This document shows, in pieces, positions 1 through 12,157 of a DNA stretch of 64,000 nt; position 1 is the stretch's first letter, and each line of letters opens with the position of its first letter. The notes under the pieces are model-generated. The model was not told where the DNA came from, ran no database searches, and saw nothing but the letters and a program-made list of their open reading frames with translations. The stretch covers positions 2,976,001-3,040,000 of the forward strand of contig JAMYGW020000003.1 of NCBI GenBank assembly GCA_025617375.2, given 5' to 3'. Made by a program: the position numbers and the translations under genes. The DNA is from Acarospora socialis. Lineage: Eukaryota > Ascomycota > Lecanoromycetes > Acarosporales > Acarosporaceae.

Positions 1-1015
1 AATCCGTGGCGGCACTGTGCCATTATCCCCAGACCACGATTGAGACGCACCGAACGCCACGAGGAGCAACAGTCCTAGTACAAGCGTCAGCACCACCCGC
101 GTGCTTCCCCACGCGGAGCCATCTCCACCCCACTGCAGCGCCAGCACTAACAGCACCAATCCTGGCAGGAGAAGTGCGGTCCCCACAGGGTCAAACTGCT
201 TGACACGCTGCATGAACGATTGTCCCACATATTTCTTCGGCGGTGGCTTGGCCGGCAGGAGCAAGAGCAGCCCAGCGATGGCCACGCCACCGACCGGTAC
301 ATTTATCCAGAAACACCACCGCCAGGTGACCTTTGTCGTGAAGACGCCACCGAGTAAAGGTCCAGCAATGGATGCAAGGCCGAATGTCGCGCCAAGGAGA
401 CCCTGATATTTCGGCCGTTTCTGCAAGGGGAGCAAGTCGACGAAGATGACTACCGCGCCGGTGAAGGTGCCTGCACTGCCGGCGCCGGCAATTGCGCGTC
501 CGACGATGAAGGCCGTAGAGGTGGGAGCGGCGGCGCAGAGGATAGAGCCGATCTCAAAGAGTACGACGACTGTAATGAATGTCCATTTCGAGGGAAAGAA
601 GGTCTGTCGTGCTATGGGTCAGCAAGGAGGGCGGGAAAGGGTGTCAACATACATAGATTTTGCCCATGGGCAGCTGGAAGGCGCAGAAGGTGAGCAGGTA
701 TGCGGACTCATACCAGGATATGTCGCCAAAAGAGTTGAACTCATTTGAGATTGTGGGAACGGCGACGCCCACAATGGTTCGGTCCTCGCAGTGGTTAGTC
801 ATTGCAAGAGACGGCCAGCTGGGCAGACTTACAAGCGATGTTAGGAAGCCTACTCCACATACTGATAGCACCACAGGCAGAACGGTTTTCAGTCCAGGAT
901 ATTGTGCTTCGTCGATGTTGATTCTCTGAGCGTTGGCTGGCGACTCGATTACATCCTTGCGCTCTGATTGGCTCAATTCCGCATCGTGTGTATGCTTCGC
1001 TTTTGACCATAACAT
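1..1015 (-). CDS. MFS transporter, DHA14/DHA2-type drug:H+ antiporter, 5' part (truncated by window edge)
   Basis: Membrane efflux pump of the 14-spanner drug:H+ antiporter family, 5' part only. Three exons can be read on the minus strand: 1015-833, 784-653 and 603 to beyond position 1. The introns are 785-832 (48 nt, GTAAGT donor) and 604-652 (49 nt, GTATGT donor). Splicing the first joins FLTSL to DRTIVG, giving the LDRTI-type motif in TM1 of this family; the second joins PMGKIY to TFFPSKW. Exon 3 stays open to the left edge and carries the antiporter motif C (GPLLGG) in TM5, then TWRWCFWINVPVGG. I chose the ATG at 1015 (MLWSKAKH). An in-frame ATG at 1189 exists but would add a poorly structured leader. 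The gene diverges from the Zn2Cys6 regulator at 1370, which may control it (inference). Substrate unknown. Confidence 0.9.
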
Positions 1016-1369
1016 TGTGCAGTTTGATGGAAGGTTGGAAGCTTTGGCATGCAAAGTATTACAGGAGAAAGCTGAGTTACCAAAACTATATACAACACTT
1101 CCATTAGGCTCAAGGAGATAGTCATGACGATAATTCGGTGTAAATATTGAGGGCTCGGTCTCGGTACCGAAAGCCGAGCCCGATGTCATATACCAACTCG
1201 GTCCATTATCACTGTTTAAACTATCTTCTTTACCCTATTCTTTTTGCGCACATCTTGACAATATGCATCAATCGATCTCGTTGTCTGAGCGTCAATGCCG
1301 ATGTCGCCTGAGTTCTAGAGGATCTGCCCCATGCATTGATGACAAACATTAGTGTCAGCCAACTTGAAC
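1016..1369. promoter_or_regulatory. Shared divergent promoter between the MFS transporter and the Zn2Cys6 regulator
   Basis: A 354-bp spacer separates the two start codons. It has normal base composition with CpG present, unlike the block to the right. A palindromic CGGTCTCGGTACCG-type stretch near 1155-1170 contains the CGG...CCG triplets that Zn2Cys6 proteins commonly bind. That this gene's own product binds it is inference only. Confidence 0.4.
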
Positions 1370-3635
1370 ATGCACTCGGGCAAGAGAGCCGTCAATTGCA
1401 TACCTTGCGCGAAACGCAAAGTACGCTGTGACAAGGGCCAGCCATGCTCCAATTGCAGACGAAGGAAAAGCGACGTCTGCGCTTACCCTGTTCAGCGCGC
1501 CACTGCTGGCGAAAGCCACTCAGAAAATTCTGCACAGCGTGTAGAGAGGTTGGAGTCTTACATCCGGCGCTTAGGAGGTGATTTGCAGCTGGCTGAACAG
1601 ATCGTCGAGAGCGGCAATGTTGATACTCAAAAGACGAACACACGGAGTGCCTCGACCAAGGCGAGCCGCCTAGGAAACACAACTTCTACGAGTCGCCCTT
1701 ATGTCAACACTTCATCCGCGAAGCGGACGGAAGGCTCCATTGGCAGACCAGCGGGCCTAATAGAGCATGATGAGCAGGTGACCTGCATTGAAACGCACGT
1801 AACAATTTGGGGCACTGACCTTTGCTGGCGACGTTGCTAACGATTGCATTCCAGACCGATGTGGTACAGCTGGAGCGGCGCAAAGAAACCGAAAAGAGAA
1901 CCACAGGGCTCTTCTCCCAATCCGGCCAACCCACCGAAGCCGAAATCAAAGAAATCGCACTGCTTCTCCGCTCTCCTGGACCCAACGAACACTCCGGATA
2001 GTGACTCCCTACGTGCGCTGCATCCGCTGGCGACATATGGAATCTTGCTCTGGAATCAGTACTTGAAGAACGTCCATCCTTTGATTATGATCTTTTTTGA
2101 TTGGGAGATCGAAGTCGTCATACATAAAGCGTCCTACGACCCAACCAGCTTGACGCCAGGGGAACAAGCCCTCGTCTTTGCTATTTACTTCATTGCTACG
2201 TTAAGCCTATCAGAAGAGCAATGCATTGATCTGCTACACAATAGTAGACCACAGCTACTTAAAACATTCCAGAAAGCCGTTGAAGAGTCCTTAGTGATCG
2301 CAGAGTTTGTCGTAACCAGCGATCGCTTTGTCCTTCAGGCTTTCATGTTGTACCTGGTAGGTATTCTTCCAAAAACTTGCAGCACGCGCTCTACAGCACT
2401 AAAATTCCCTCAAGCTAGCAATGCGCAACCGCGCCCGCCCTGCCGCTGTCCATTCTCTTATGGGCATCGCCAGCCGCATCGCCGAGCGTATGGGCCTGCA
2501 ACATGACGGCGACAAGCTCGGAGTTCCCGTCCTGCGCAGCGAAGAGCGTCGACGCATGTGGTGGCAATTACAGTATATGGAGATCGACATGGGGCTACTC
2601 ACCGGCACCATCAGCATGACAATATACGCTGACTGGGACACTAAGCTACCCAGGAACCTGGAAGATCGCGACCTCCACCCTAACATCCAGACTGTGCCAC
2701 CAGCTCGTCGCAGTCTCACGACCATATCGCACTGCCTGTGGCGGTACCAGATTCTGTACATGCAGCGAGACACACGGCAGCTTGATGGTACTAAGAAGGC
2801 CTTGTCGTGGATGCTCTCCCCGCAGGTATCACTTGCAGAGAAAGATGCAATGATCGATATTTGTGAGAAGACTCTAGGCGAGCAATTCCTGCAGTACTGC
2901 GAGCCATTGAATCCGCTACACGTTCACATCCAGATCGGCGTGCGCTTATTGGTACTGGCTGCACGCAGAGTGGCGCGCCAACCTGCGCTGGTCAATGTGA
3001 AAATATCGGAAATGTTGCCACACGAGCGCGAAGAATTTCTTCGCATCTGTACAAAGTGCTTGGATTACTACCTCTTAGGTGAGACCACGGAATCGCTCTG
3101 GGGCTTTCGATGGCACAATGAGAATTACTTCCCGTGGCCTGCTTGTAAGTGATGAATAGTGCATCTTGTGCACTCAGCTTAGTCACTCTTCTGACAAGCT
3201 AAAGTTGTGTACACCATACTCGAAGCACACCACCGCTTTGACAACGATACTGTTGAGGACCTATGGTTGCTCATCGGCAAAGTGTACATTCATCACTCTA
3301 CACTCATGACAGCCATCTCCCGTCCGGACATTGCTTCAATTGCGCGAATCACAGTGGTTGCGTGGCAACGACGTCATACCTATGTGCAACAGCGATACCA
3401 GCAACGCCGTAACACCGACCTGCTGAACGAGTCTGAGGTACCATCATGGGTTCAAGAGTTGCAACAGAAACTTGATCTTCCGGAGGTTGACCCAACACCT
3501 GCACCAGACGTGACAGCTCAAGAGCCCGCGATCAATGCAAGCCAGCTCTTACCACTGGATTTCGACTTTGATGTGATTGATTGGACGTTTTGGGAGAACT
3601 TGCATGTGGATGCGACGTTGTATAATATGAATTAA
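1370..3635 (+). CDS. Zn2Cys6 fungal transcription factor with fungal-specific TF (MHR) domain; possible frame problem near 1,990
   Basis: Nuclear DNA-binding regulator. The start is ATG 1370. The zinc cluster has Cys10, 13, 20, 26, 29 and 37 (CX2CX6CX5CX2CX7C), followed by a short coiled linker (RVERLESYIRRLGG). The middle-homology domain is recognisable in RIAERMGL and SEERRRMWWQL. Introns: 1778-1854 (or 1799-1854 with the GTAACA donor), 2357-2414 and 3145-3204. The last joins PWPAF to VYTILEAHHR. The protein ends at 3635. Oddity: after the first intron the only sensible acceptor (1854) opens a frame that reaches a stop at about 1996. The downstream MHR exon (LRALHPLATYGILLWNQ) is in the next frame, with no GT-AG intron visible between. 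Either the splice model is unusual or the gene carries a one-base frameshift and may be a recent pseudogene. It is divergent with the MFS gene, a common regulator-transporter pairing. Confidence 0.8.
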
Positions 3636-3812
3636 TGAACACTTGAAAAGATATTTAACAGATGTCAGCACAGTATAAGGGTGGGTTCCAGGCAGGGCCA
3701 CAGCTTAGACTACGAAGTGAAGCTTCTTGCGAAGCAAGAAAACCACCAACATTGACAAGCGTTCTAATGTCCTCAGGCGCTGTTTGACATTGTAAAACCT
3801 GTGGAACACTGG
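3636..3812. other. Intergenic DNA between the TF gene and the HET remnant
   Basis: This is moderately AT-rich DNA downstream of the TF stop. I see no coding signal, RNA gene or clear repeat here. Confidence 0.5.
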
Positions 3813-4289
3813 CTAATCAATATTGGAATTTCGGCACGAGTTAGACTTGGGGTAAGTAAAATAGATCAGAGGCATTTGTATGTCGAAGATACTTAGAAGA
3901 GAATACGCCTTATTTTCGTCACGTTTTGTTTCACGAAGTTCTGCCTAAGACAGCAGCTTCTCTAACCCGAAACCATTCAGAGGTTGTCCGCGTAGAGCTC
4001 CGATAGGTATTTTTGTAATGTTGGGAATGAGCTCTTCCAACGATTCCTTGCTGCCTAGTCGGCTGCCCTCGCATGAGGAGAATTCAACTGATGCAGGCGC
4101 AATAGGCTCTTGTAGCGTCCAGCCTCGACTGAACCCCCTACTTGCCCGGAAAGGCCCTGCCCATGTAGCTGGTGAGGACTGGACATCTGCAGCATGCTCA
4201 GATGTTGAGACGTTGGATAAGTACACGTAGCAATTTGATGCTTCTTTATAGCAACGAAACATCGGATTAATGGCCTCCGTGAGCTCCGC
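3813..4289 (-). pseudogene. HET-domain (heterokaryon incompatibility) gene, 3' half, cut off by a transposon
   Basis: On the minus strand this reads as the second half of a HET domain (Pfam HET family). It begins AELTEAINPMFRCYKEA and continues through FSRGWTLQEPIAPASVEF, the GWTLQE core, and IPIGALRGQPLNGFGLEKLLS. An in-frame stop follows at 3945-3947. The same frame then still reads a HET-like tail (ETKRDENKAYSLLSIF, MPLIY) down to a stop at 3813-3815, so the gene is dead on this side too. At 4290 it meets the tip of a TIR transposon; the missing upstream half lies at 33,174 onward. HET proteins act in allorecognition and programmed cell death between fungal strains. This half keeps CpG sites, unlike the other half. 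Confidence 0.85.
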
Positions 4290-4807
4290 TACGGTGGACG
4301 ATAACGAGGTTACCAACACATCAAATTCTTTTCAAATTTTCACACAGTGTTAATGAATATTCACCATTAACAACACATAGTCATAGATTGTAGTAGAGAA
4401 ATCATGATCTATAAGTAAATAATCAACATTCTCATCATTGTATGAACAAATTCATCAACTACAACAATGATCATCTTTATTTCAGTCATCAATGATATGA
4501 CACAAGCACAGAAAAACAGAGTAAATACTTTTTAATATGAAGACTGATTTGAGAAACTGATTGTACAAAAATATACAATAATGAGTTTCAATTTAACAAT
4601 GTTCAGACACAGATTCTGAAAAAATGAAAAGATGAAATGAAAATCAAAATGTAATCAGAAAAGAATCACATCATGATCAGCATGCTGCAGCAGACTTTAT
4701 ATATTGAAGTAATTATTATACAGTTTTGATTTATACAATTTACAGCAATATACAACATTACACATTACTGACATCTTTCTAGTGAGAAAGAAAATGAAAA
4801 GAAATGT
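4290..4807 (+). repeat. Left terminal inverted repeat of transposon E
   Basis: It matches the reverse complement of 32694-33168 along its length, down to the shared inner edge ACATTTCTT. The outermost 17 bases keep three CpG sites; everything inward is CpG-free. Confidence 0.8.
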
Positions 4808-4837
4808 ACTGACTGTGATAGAAGAAATGATTCATTT

Positions 4838-5058
4838 TATTAAATCTATTGAAAGATAAAAAGAATACTCATGCTATACTGTTAACTAACTGTCTATCTA
4901 GTGAAATGTACATTATCAACTTTGATCATAATCAACATAAGTTGTAGAGATTGTCTATTCACATACTTTATTACACAAACTATATGAGTAATGAGCAACT
5001 TCTGACATTAGTTTCAACTAAGATTATAAAAGCAGTTAGAACATCACACTTCTCAACA
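4838..5058 (-). repeat. 3' LTR of Copia D1
   Basis: About 221 bp. On the minus strand it starts TGTTGAGAAGTGTGATGT. Related LTRs lie at 14031, 25391, 27660 and 28004. Confidence 0.85.
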
Positions 5059-6019
5059 CTTTCACTTGATGATACTGCATCTATTGACTTTCACTAACAG
5101 TAAATTTCAATTGTTCAATAAAGCACTCAAAGATTCATTTAAATAAAAGCTTAATTAATTCATCAATCATTATGTTTTAACTGAATACAAAGTTCACATC
5201 AATCTGATTTTGCTTGTGTAAATTACAGATATGATAATAGACAATATTAATGTACTTTGATCATTTATACATATATGCATTTTTAATCAGAATTAAGACA
5301 GTCTGATTATTTTTCTTGAACTGAAGAGATAAAATTGTTTGATGAACTTCATTTTTCTTGACATTTACATGATATGAATTATCTTTAAGATACTTATTCA
5401 TATTTATGTTTTGCAGCATCTGTATAAGTTAAACTTCAATCTTTATATATATTGATATAATTATGTATTCAGTCTCTGTAATTGAAATGACAATAGATTT
5501 CTGCTTTTAACTTACTTATAATATTGATTTGTCTTCAAGTATGTACATATATTTCAGAATTGACTTTTAATTTTACTTATTTGATGTATAATTGAAGTTA
5601 AAGTATTTAAGCATGACTTAACTCTCACTGAGTCTGTACACAATATTAAAATTAATGATTGATTTTACATATTGCAGCAGTTTCTTAAATGCATATTTAT
5701 GATGTTCTGTGAAATCACTAAAATACTGATTTAGTTAGTTTAGAATAAAGACAATGTTTAATTAAATATAAATCATCATATACATCAAACTTTCAATTGC
5801 AAGTTAATACTGTCTTTAATCTATTTTTTGATCAGCTGAGTTGACAGAGTGAAAAATATTATATTTATTAAGTAAAATTGTTGTGATCTTGTGCTTATCA
5901 AATTACATATGAAGATCTCTCAACATCTTGTTTACATAGTGAGTCTGATTTAGATGTAGAATTCTTTTCTTGTAATTATGTGTGACTTGTATGTCAAGAA
6001 TTTTTTATATCTTTTTTAA

Positions 6020-6370
6020 TGTAACATTCTAACCTAAGATTCCTCAGGTATGTAGAACTAAGAGTTTGTGCTTATTGATATAACAACTGGTCTGAAACAG
6101 TTCTGATCTTTAACTCTTAGATGGTTACTTAAGTTGAACATGATTGTTTTCATAAGAAAAATGATTCTACTATATAGTGAGTCTGCTTGCTGGCCTCACT
6201 GTTGAGTCTGTTGAGGCAGCTCACTCATGCAACTCATTGAGCTTGCTCACCAAGCTCACCATCAAGCATGTCAAGGTGTCACATGACTGCTGCCTAAACA
6301 TCCCTTGAATATACACTTCTCATGCATATGCATCAGTTTGCTTCAAGTTCATTCTGACTTGATCATAACA
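6020..6370 (-). repeat. Left LTR of Gypsy A (3' LTR in element sense)
   Basis: 351 bp, starting TGTAACATTCTAACC and ending GATCATAACA on the plus strand. Confidence 0.85.
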
Positions 6371-6407
6371 CTATTCTTCTCTTCTCAGGCACTAGTTTTC
6401 TAAAGTT

Positions 6408-6414
6408 TATATAA
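6408..6414 (+). promoter_or_regulatory. TATA box of the antisense ORF in Gypsy A
   Basis: TATATAA lies 35 bases before the ATG at 6449 and just inside the LTR. The same box at the same distance occurs in copy B (15878-15884). Copy C has a weaker TTATTTAAG at about 47324-47332. Confidence 0.5.
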
Positions 6415-6448
6415 GTGAGGGTGTTTTCATCATTCATCATCAGTGACA

Positions 6449-6889
6449 ATGCTTTCTAAAAATTCCAATCATCTAAGAATCACAAAGAAAATTCAGATCA
6501 GTGACACACCTGTCTTGTTTTCTTGTGACTATTGTGTCTGTTGCAGCATCAACTGTTTTGTAATGAAATCTTGACCAAAATGTGATAAGTGTACTCACTG
6601 TGATCACTCATGTGTCAATGTATTGTGAAAGTCTCTCAATAGAACTTGTCTTTTGCTTCAAAAGAAAATAAGTAAAGCCAACAGTGAACTGACAGTCAAG
6701 CACACTGAGCTCACTGCACTTTTCTCAAAAGTCATACATCTTCAGAAAACACTGAATCAGATAGACTACTGTGCTTCACAGAAGACTGACTGTCTTGCTG
6801 TTGAACTTGATAGTGATAATGATGAGACTGAGAATGAAGATTCTCAAACAATGTCATAACTTGTTGACTTGATGTTGTCATTCTTCTGA
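6449..6889 (+). pseudogene. Antisense zinc-cluster-like ORF of Gypsy A (fossil)
   Basis: One frame of 147 codons on the plus strand, opposite to gag-pol, between pol and the left LTR. The N-terminal part has six cysteines spaced CX2CX6C, about eight residues, CX2CX6C, the spacing of Zn2Cys6 binuclear clusters. Next comes a heptad-rich stretch (KHTELTALFSKVIHLQKTL) fit for a coiled coil, then an acidic tail (DSDNDETENED). Position, frame and length recur in copy B, and the ORF is also found in copy C. The fossil contains a few breaks. Similar antisense accessory ORFs are known in some LTR elements. A regulatory role is inference from the domain order, which resembles Gal4-type DNA-binding regions. 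Confidence 0.6.
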
Positions 6890-9800
6890 GCTAATATCAA
6901 CTTCTTTTCTCAAAATGTTGAAGTGTTCTCACACAGTTCTTGAGATTCTCTCTAGGTTTTCAGGTACTCTCTGAGATATTATATTCTTTTTATTTGATGA
7001 GATAGTAAGCTTCCTCACTAATCATTCTCTTCTCTAGAATGTTCTTGACCTCATATTCTTCATTGAGTTTGACAGACATTTTGTTGATTTGAAGTGATAT
7101 GAATTGATCACAGTGCTGTAGCATGAATGCATGAAATACTGAGTGTATTCTCATTCTCTTAAGTAAGTCTAACTCATAGCTTAATTTCTTGATGTTCTGT
7201 ATGATCTTGAATGATTTAATGCTCTTGCTCTTTAGCTTCTTGCTTCTTTTCTTTGTTCATATGTTGTTTGTTCTTAGATATACTCTTTCTTCTTCTTCAA
7301 ATGATTTTGTCTCTGTTGTTCATTTTGTCTGCTGTTTGATCTGTTTCATTAGATCTCAATGTAGTTTTTTCATCTGTGCAATATTCAAAATCACTTTTTG
7401 ACTCTGTGATTCATGTTTCTTGAGATCTCATCATATCTTCAGATTGTAGTCATAGTTCATATAGAAAGATGTTTCTTCTGTGATCTCATTTTTTGTGTTG
7501 TTGTACACAAACTGTGCTGTTGACAACAGCTGTACTCAGTCATTCTGATTTCTATTGACATAGTGTCTCAAATATGTTTTCACTGTCTGATTCATTCATT
7601 TGCTTTGTTCATCTGTCTGTGAGTGATATGTCATCAACATCTTGTGTTTTATTCTGAGTTCTGCTGTGAGCATCTCTCAAAACTTGCTCATAATCAGCTT
7701 GTCTCTGTCAGTGATAAACTCTTTTGATAGTTCATAATTGCTAATCAATTCTTGCAGTATGGTGTATGTCAATACTGGTGCTGTTGCAGTTTCTTTGAAT
7801 GAAATGAACATTGTATATTTGATCAATCTGTTCACTATGATCAATATACTGTTGAATTTCATCTCTCATGCTGAATCTTTTGATGATGATAACTTCATAA
7901 TGAAGTTCATTGTAACTGACTTTCATGATGCATTTGATGCATTCAGTCATGTTACTTCATCATATCATCTATCTCAGTTGATCTTGTTTCTTCAGCATGA
8001 GTTGTACACAGCAATCATTCTGGTGATTTGATTTCTAAAATTGCTAATGTTGCATCTTCTTTGCACTAGATCTTCTGTGCATTTAACTTCTAGGTGTTCT
8101 CTGACTCTGCTGTGATGACACATCTTGATGAGTTTTTTGTCTGTCAAGAAAGCTTGCTTCATCTTGTATATTGCTGTCAAGTTCTTCATGAGAATTTTGT
8201 CATCATCTTCACTCAGAATTTCAGTGTGCACTGTTTGTACATCTTCATGATTAAGTCATTTACTCAAGACATCTGCTTCATCATTCTCATTATTCTTCTT
8301 GTAATGAATCTGAAATTCATAATCTGCTAACTGCTTTGCTCAACAAACCTGTTGTTGATTGAGTTGTTTTGTCATTGCAAAGTTTCTCAAATTCTTGTGA
8401 TCAGTATAGATCTAAATTAACTTGCTTGTTTCTGCAAGATAAGATCTTCAGTTTTGCAGTGCTTTCACTATTGCAAGAAGTTTCTTGTCATGAACCTCAT
8501 ATCTTTTCTTGAGTTCTGATAACTTTCTAGATCAGTATGCTATGAGTTTTTGTTGTTTCTCTTTGATCTGATATAAGCATGCTTTTATTGTGAAATTTGA
8601 AGTGTTGATTTTCAGTGTCTTCTCACATATTGAATTGAGTATTCTCAGGTGTGCCATTTCACTAAGACTTCTCTTTAATATGTGGAACACATTCTTCTGC
8701 TCTTTATTTCAATGTTATTTTTTGTTTTTGTGTGTCAAATGCATTAGTGGTTTTGCAATTCTTGCATAATTCAGTACAAACTTTCAATAATAGTTCATTA
8801 ATTCTAGAAAGGCCTGTACTTTCTTGATTCTTTTTGGTGTTAATCAGTTTCTGACTGCTTTCATCTTCTTTGAATTCTTCTTGATTTGTTCAGGTTGAAT
8901 CACATAGTCTAGAAACTTAACTTTCTTGATCTCAAATCTGCTTTTCAACTTTTTCATGTACAAGACTCTCTCATTGAGCTTTGCTAGTATCTTTTGCACA
9001 TACTCACAGTGCTTCTCAAGGTCTTCTGAATATATCAGAATATTGTCAAGATATGTGATCACAAAATCATTGAGATATTCTCTCAACATGTCATTGATCA
9101 GTCTCTGAAAGATGACTGAGACATTTTTCAGTTCAAATGACATAACAGTGTACTCATAATGTCTGTATCTCATTCAGAATGCTGTTTTTCATTCTTCATC
9201 TTTTTTCATTCTGACTTGATAGTAGACATTCTTAAGATCTAGACTCATAAATCACTTGATCTTTTCTAATCAGTCTTGCAACTCTTTTATCAACAGTAGA
9301 GAATAACTATCTCAATAAGTTATCTCATTGAGTTGTCTGTAGTCAATACACAGTTGTTTATTGTCATTCTTCTTCAGTATGAACAGAATCAGGTATTCTG
9401 TTGATGACTTTGACAGTTTGATGAATTTTCTCTTCAGATTCTTGTCAAGGTAAGCTTTAACTTTCTTGAGTTGATTCTTGCTCATTGGGTATAACAGCAT
9501 TCACTTAGATTGCTTTTCATTCAATAGCAATATCTCATGATCTCATAACTTATATTCTGATAAGCTCATTTCTGATTGTTCAGGAATCTCATATGCATTC
9601 TTGACTGCACATATTTTTTTTGTGACTCAATTAATCTGTGAATTTCTTTTGCACAATCAAAGCATCTCTAGTACTGTGTCATACCTGCTTGATCTCATCA
9701 CATCAAATGTTATCTCTTGTGGGTTTTCAAGAATTGAGACTTTCACACAGATTTTCTCATCAATTCTTTCAATGACTTCATTTGCCATTCATATGTTGAA

Positions 9801-11840
9801 TGAACAGCACACTCATCATGTCACTAATTTTAACATATCAACTATTCATCAGCTTATAATATTTTCATCTGCTTCAGAATCTATCAATGTGTTGATCTGA
9901 CATTCATTAATTGTAGTCTTGATTCATATTCTGTGACCATTATTCTGTCTTTGAGATGTTGCTAGCTTCTTGTTCTTTAGTCTTGTTGAGGAAGCTTTTT
10001 GTTTTTTGACTCATTCAGTTGTTTGACTCATCTTCAAAGTTCTTGAAACCATTTGAGTTTCCTTCTGACCATAAGGTTTACATACTTTAGACTGTGCTGC
10101 TCAATGCATCTCTTCAGATGTAGTTGGAATTTATACTGATTATATTTCATCTGCAATTGACTCTCAAAGATTCTTACTCTTTGCAGAAATTCAGATGATA
10201 TATATTCTTCACTGAAGATTCATCTATCTTCATTCTGCATGATATATTTCTTGAGTAGACATATTTCAACTCTGTGGCTCTTCATTCTTCAAACAAGAAA
10301 TTTGAGCAATGTCACATCATTGCTGCTGAAACATTCATCTTTAACAGCTGTCATCAGCTTCTCTAGCTGATCATATGTCTTTTGTGTCTTTGCACTCTTG
10401 TGTTGTGTCTCTTCTCTCTGAGCACTTAGGTTCTTTTTGATCTTTGTTTGATACTTTCTTGAGAGTTCAGTCTCAGCATTGTTCAAACTTTCTTCTGTGA
10501 GTTCATCACTGTCAAGAAATATTCATGATTTGTCAATCTGAAATTCATGATCATCAGTCTCTTCAATGTCATCTTGAAGGGTACTGTCTTTTTCCTCAAC
10601 ATTATTCTCATTTTTCTTGATAAGGGTAGCTAATCCTTTCTTGTAGGTTAATTGACTCATTGCATTGTATTGATTTCTCATGTCTTTGTGCAGTTTCTGA
10701 AAGTACCATTTGACTTCATCTTTTGCACTCTTATGTGCTCAGCACATATTGTCATAACAGGCTGTTCAACTCAGAGTGTCATGCACTATGCTTGATTTCT
10801 TTGTCTTTGTTTTGACCATTACCACTGCAATATTTCTTCTTTTCATTCAAGGTCTGTTGCACTCTTGAACAAGGTGTTCAGGTTTCTCACAGTTATAATA
10901 CATTCACATCTTGTTTCACAGTGTTATCTGAGACTTACTGAATCACTCTGTCTGACATTCTGACTTCACTCATTTAGTCTTTTATGACTTCTGACAGTGC
11001 TTCTTGATCATATCAAGATTCATAGAGTTTGTTTCTCTATGTCATATTGATGAAACATATCACTTTACTCACAGTCAGAAGCTTCCTTCTTGACCTTTTA
11101 TCATAGATGACATTCAATATCTTTTTCATTTCATCTGTCATTCTCACTGACAACTATCAATGTTGATACTCAGATTGATCATTTTCTGGAGATTGTCTGA
11201 TTGTTTTGCTTGAACTATCTTGTCTTTGATGAACTTTCTCAACTCACAATAGTACTGATAGGTGAGTGCTTCATCATTTCATCTGGTAAGTGCTGCTAAT
11301 TGCTGAAACTCTGTGGTGTATACTGTTGTCAATTCACTCTGTCACAAGATGTGAACTTGTTTCTCTGCTGCTCTTTCTTTGTTGATTACTTTGAAGACTT
11401 TTCTAAGTTTCTCTTTGAACTTGCTGAAGTTGTTGAACATGAACTTCATGTCAGTGTTGCATTTCTCATAACTCTTTTCTAGAAATTCATGTAGCCTGAG
11501 GTCAACTCAGTCAAAGGCTGCATTCACTAGGTAGGTTGTTGCAAACAATGTTTTCTCTTGATTGATTTGAAACTTTGGTTGATTGAATTCAATATACAGA
11601 TTGAGCTTAGTCACAAAGACTCACAGCTTTTCTCATTCTTCATCAAAGATATTGGGTACCTGAATCTTTGATGCATTCACAGATAGTTGTATCACTTGAG
11701 CTGACATCACTGATTGTGCTGCCACCCTATCTGAAGTAGATGATAGAGATGAGTTTGCTTGAGCTTGTTTCAAGAACAAGATTGAGACATTCTTCTGAGT
11801 GCCAGACATCATACTTGTTATATCATAAGAGTGTTCAAAG

Positions 11841-12157
11841 TGTAATGTTCTAATCTGAGATTCCTTGAGTATGTAGAGCTAAGAGTTTGTGCTTATTGAT
11901 ATAACAACTGGTCTGAAATGGTTCTGGTCTTTAACTCTTAGATGGTTACTTAAGTTGAACATGATTGTTTTCATAAGGGAAATGATTCTACTATATAGTG
12001 AGCTCACTTGCTCATGCAACTTGTCAAGCTTGCTTGCCAAGCTCACCATCAAGCATGTTGAGATGTCACATGACTGCTGTCTAAACATCCCTTGAATATA
12101 TGCTCCTCATGTATATGCATCAGTCTGTCTCAAGTTCATTCTGACTTGATCATAACA
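11841..12157 (-). repeat. Right LTR of Gypsy A (5' LTR in element sense)
   Basis: 317 bp, with the same ends as the left LTR. TSD TTTAA follows. Confidence 0.85.

Larger units (their letters stand above)
6020..12157 (-). mobile_element. Ty3/Gypsy LTR retrotransposon copy A, broken
   Basis: A 6.1-kb element with TSD TTTAA at 6015-6019 and 12158-12162, inserted in Copia D1. LTRs: 6020-6370 (3' LTR in element sense) and 11841-12157 (5' LTR). gag-pol runs on the minus strand: gag-like about 11.8-10.3 kb; reverse transcriptase about 9.5-8.8 kb, with ILKKNDNKQLCIDYRQLNE and a YLDN active-site box; integrase core near 7.86-7.68 kb (ILIIVNRLIKYTMFISF, ITDRDKL). A purine-rich tract in element sense lies next to the 3' LTR (6371-6386). 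Between pol and that LTR sits an antisense ORF, described separately. It is broken in many places. LTR identity is not a fair clock here because of hypermutation. Confidence 0.9.

Noticed and set aside
1352-1369. Earlier in-frame start for the Zn2Cys6 protein
   Set aside because: The upstream frame begins only with GTG. ATG 1370 is the first normal start and lies directly before the zinc cluster.
8926-9108. Plus-strand open stretches opposite the Gypsy reverse transcriptase (also 18396 and 49823)
   Set aside because: They are mirror frames of the reverse transcriptase, rich in Phe/Leu/Ser with no independent signal.
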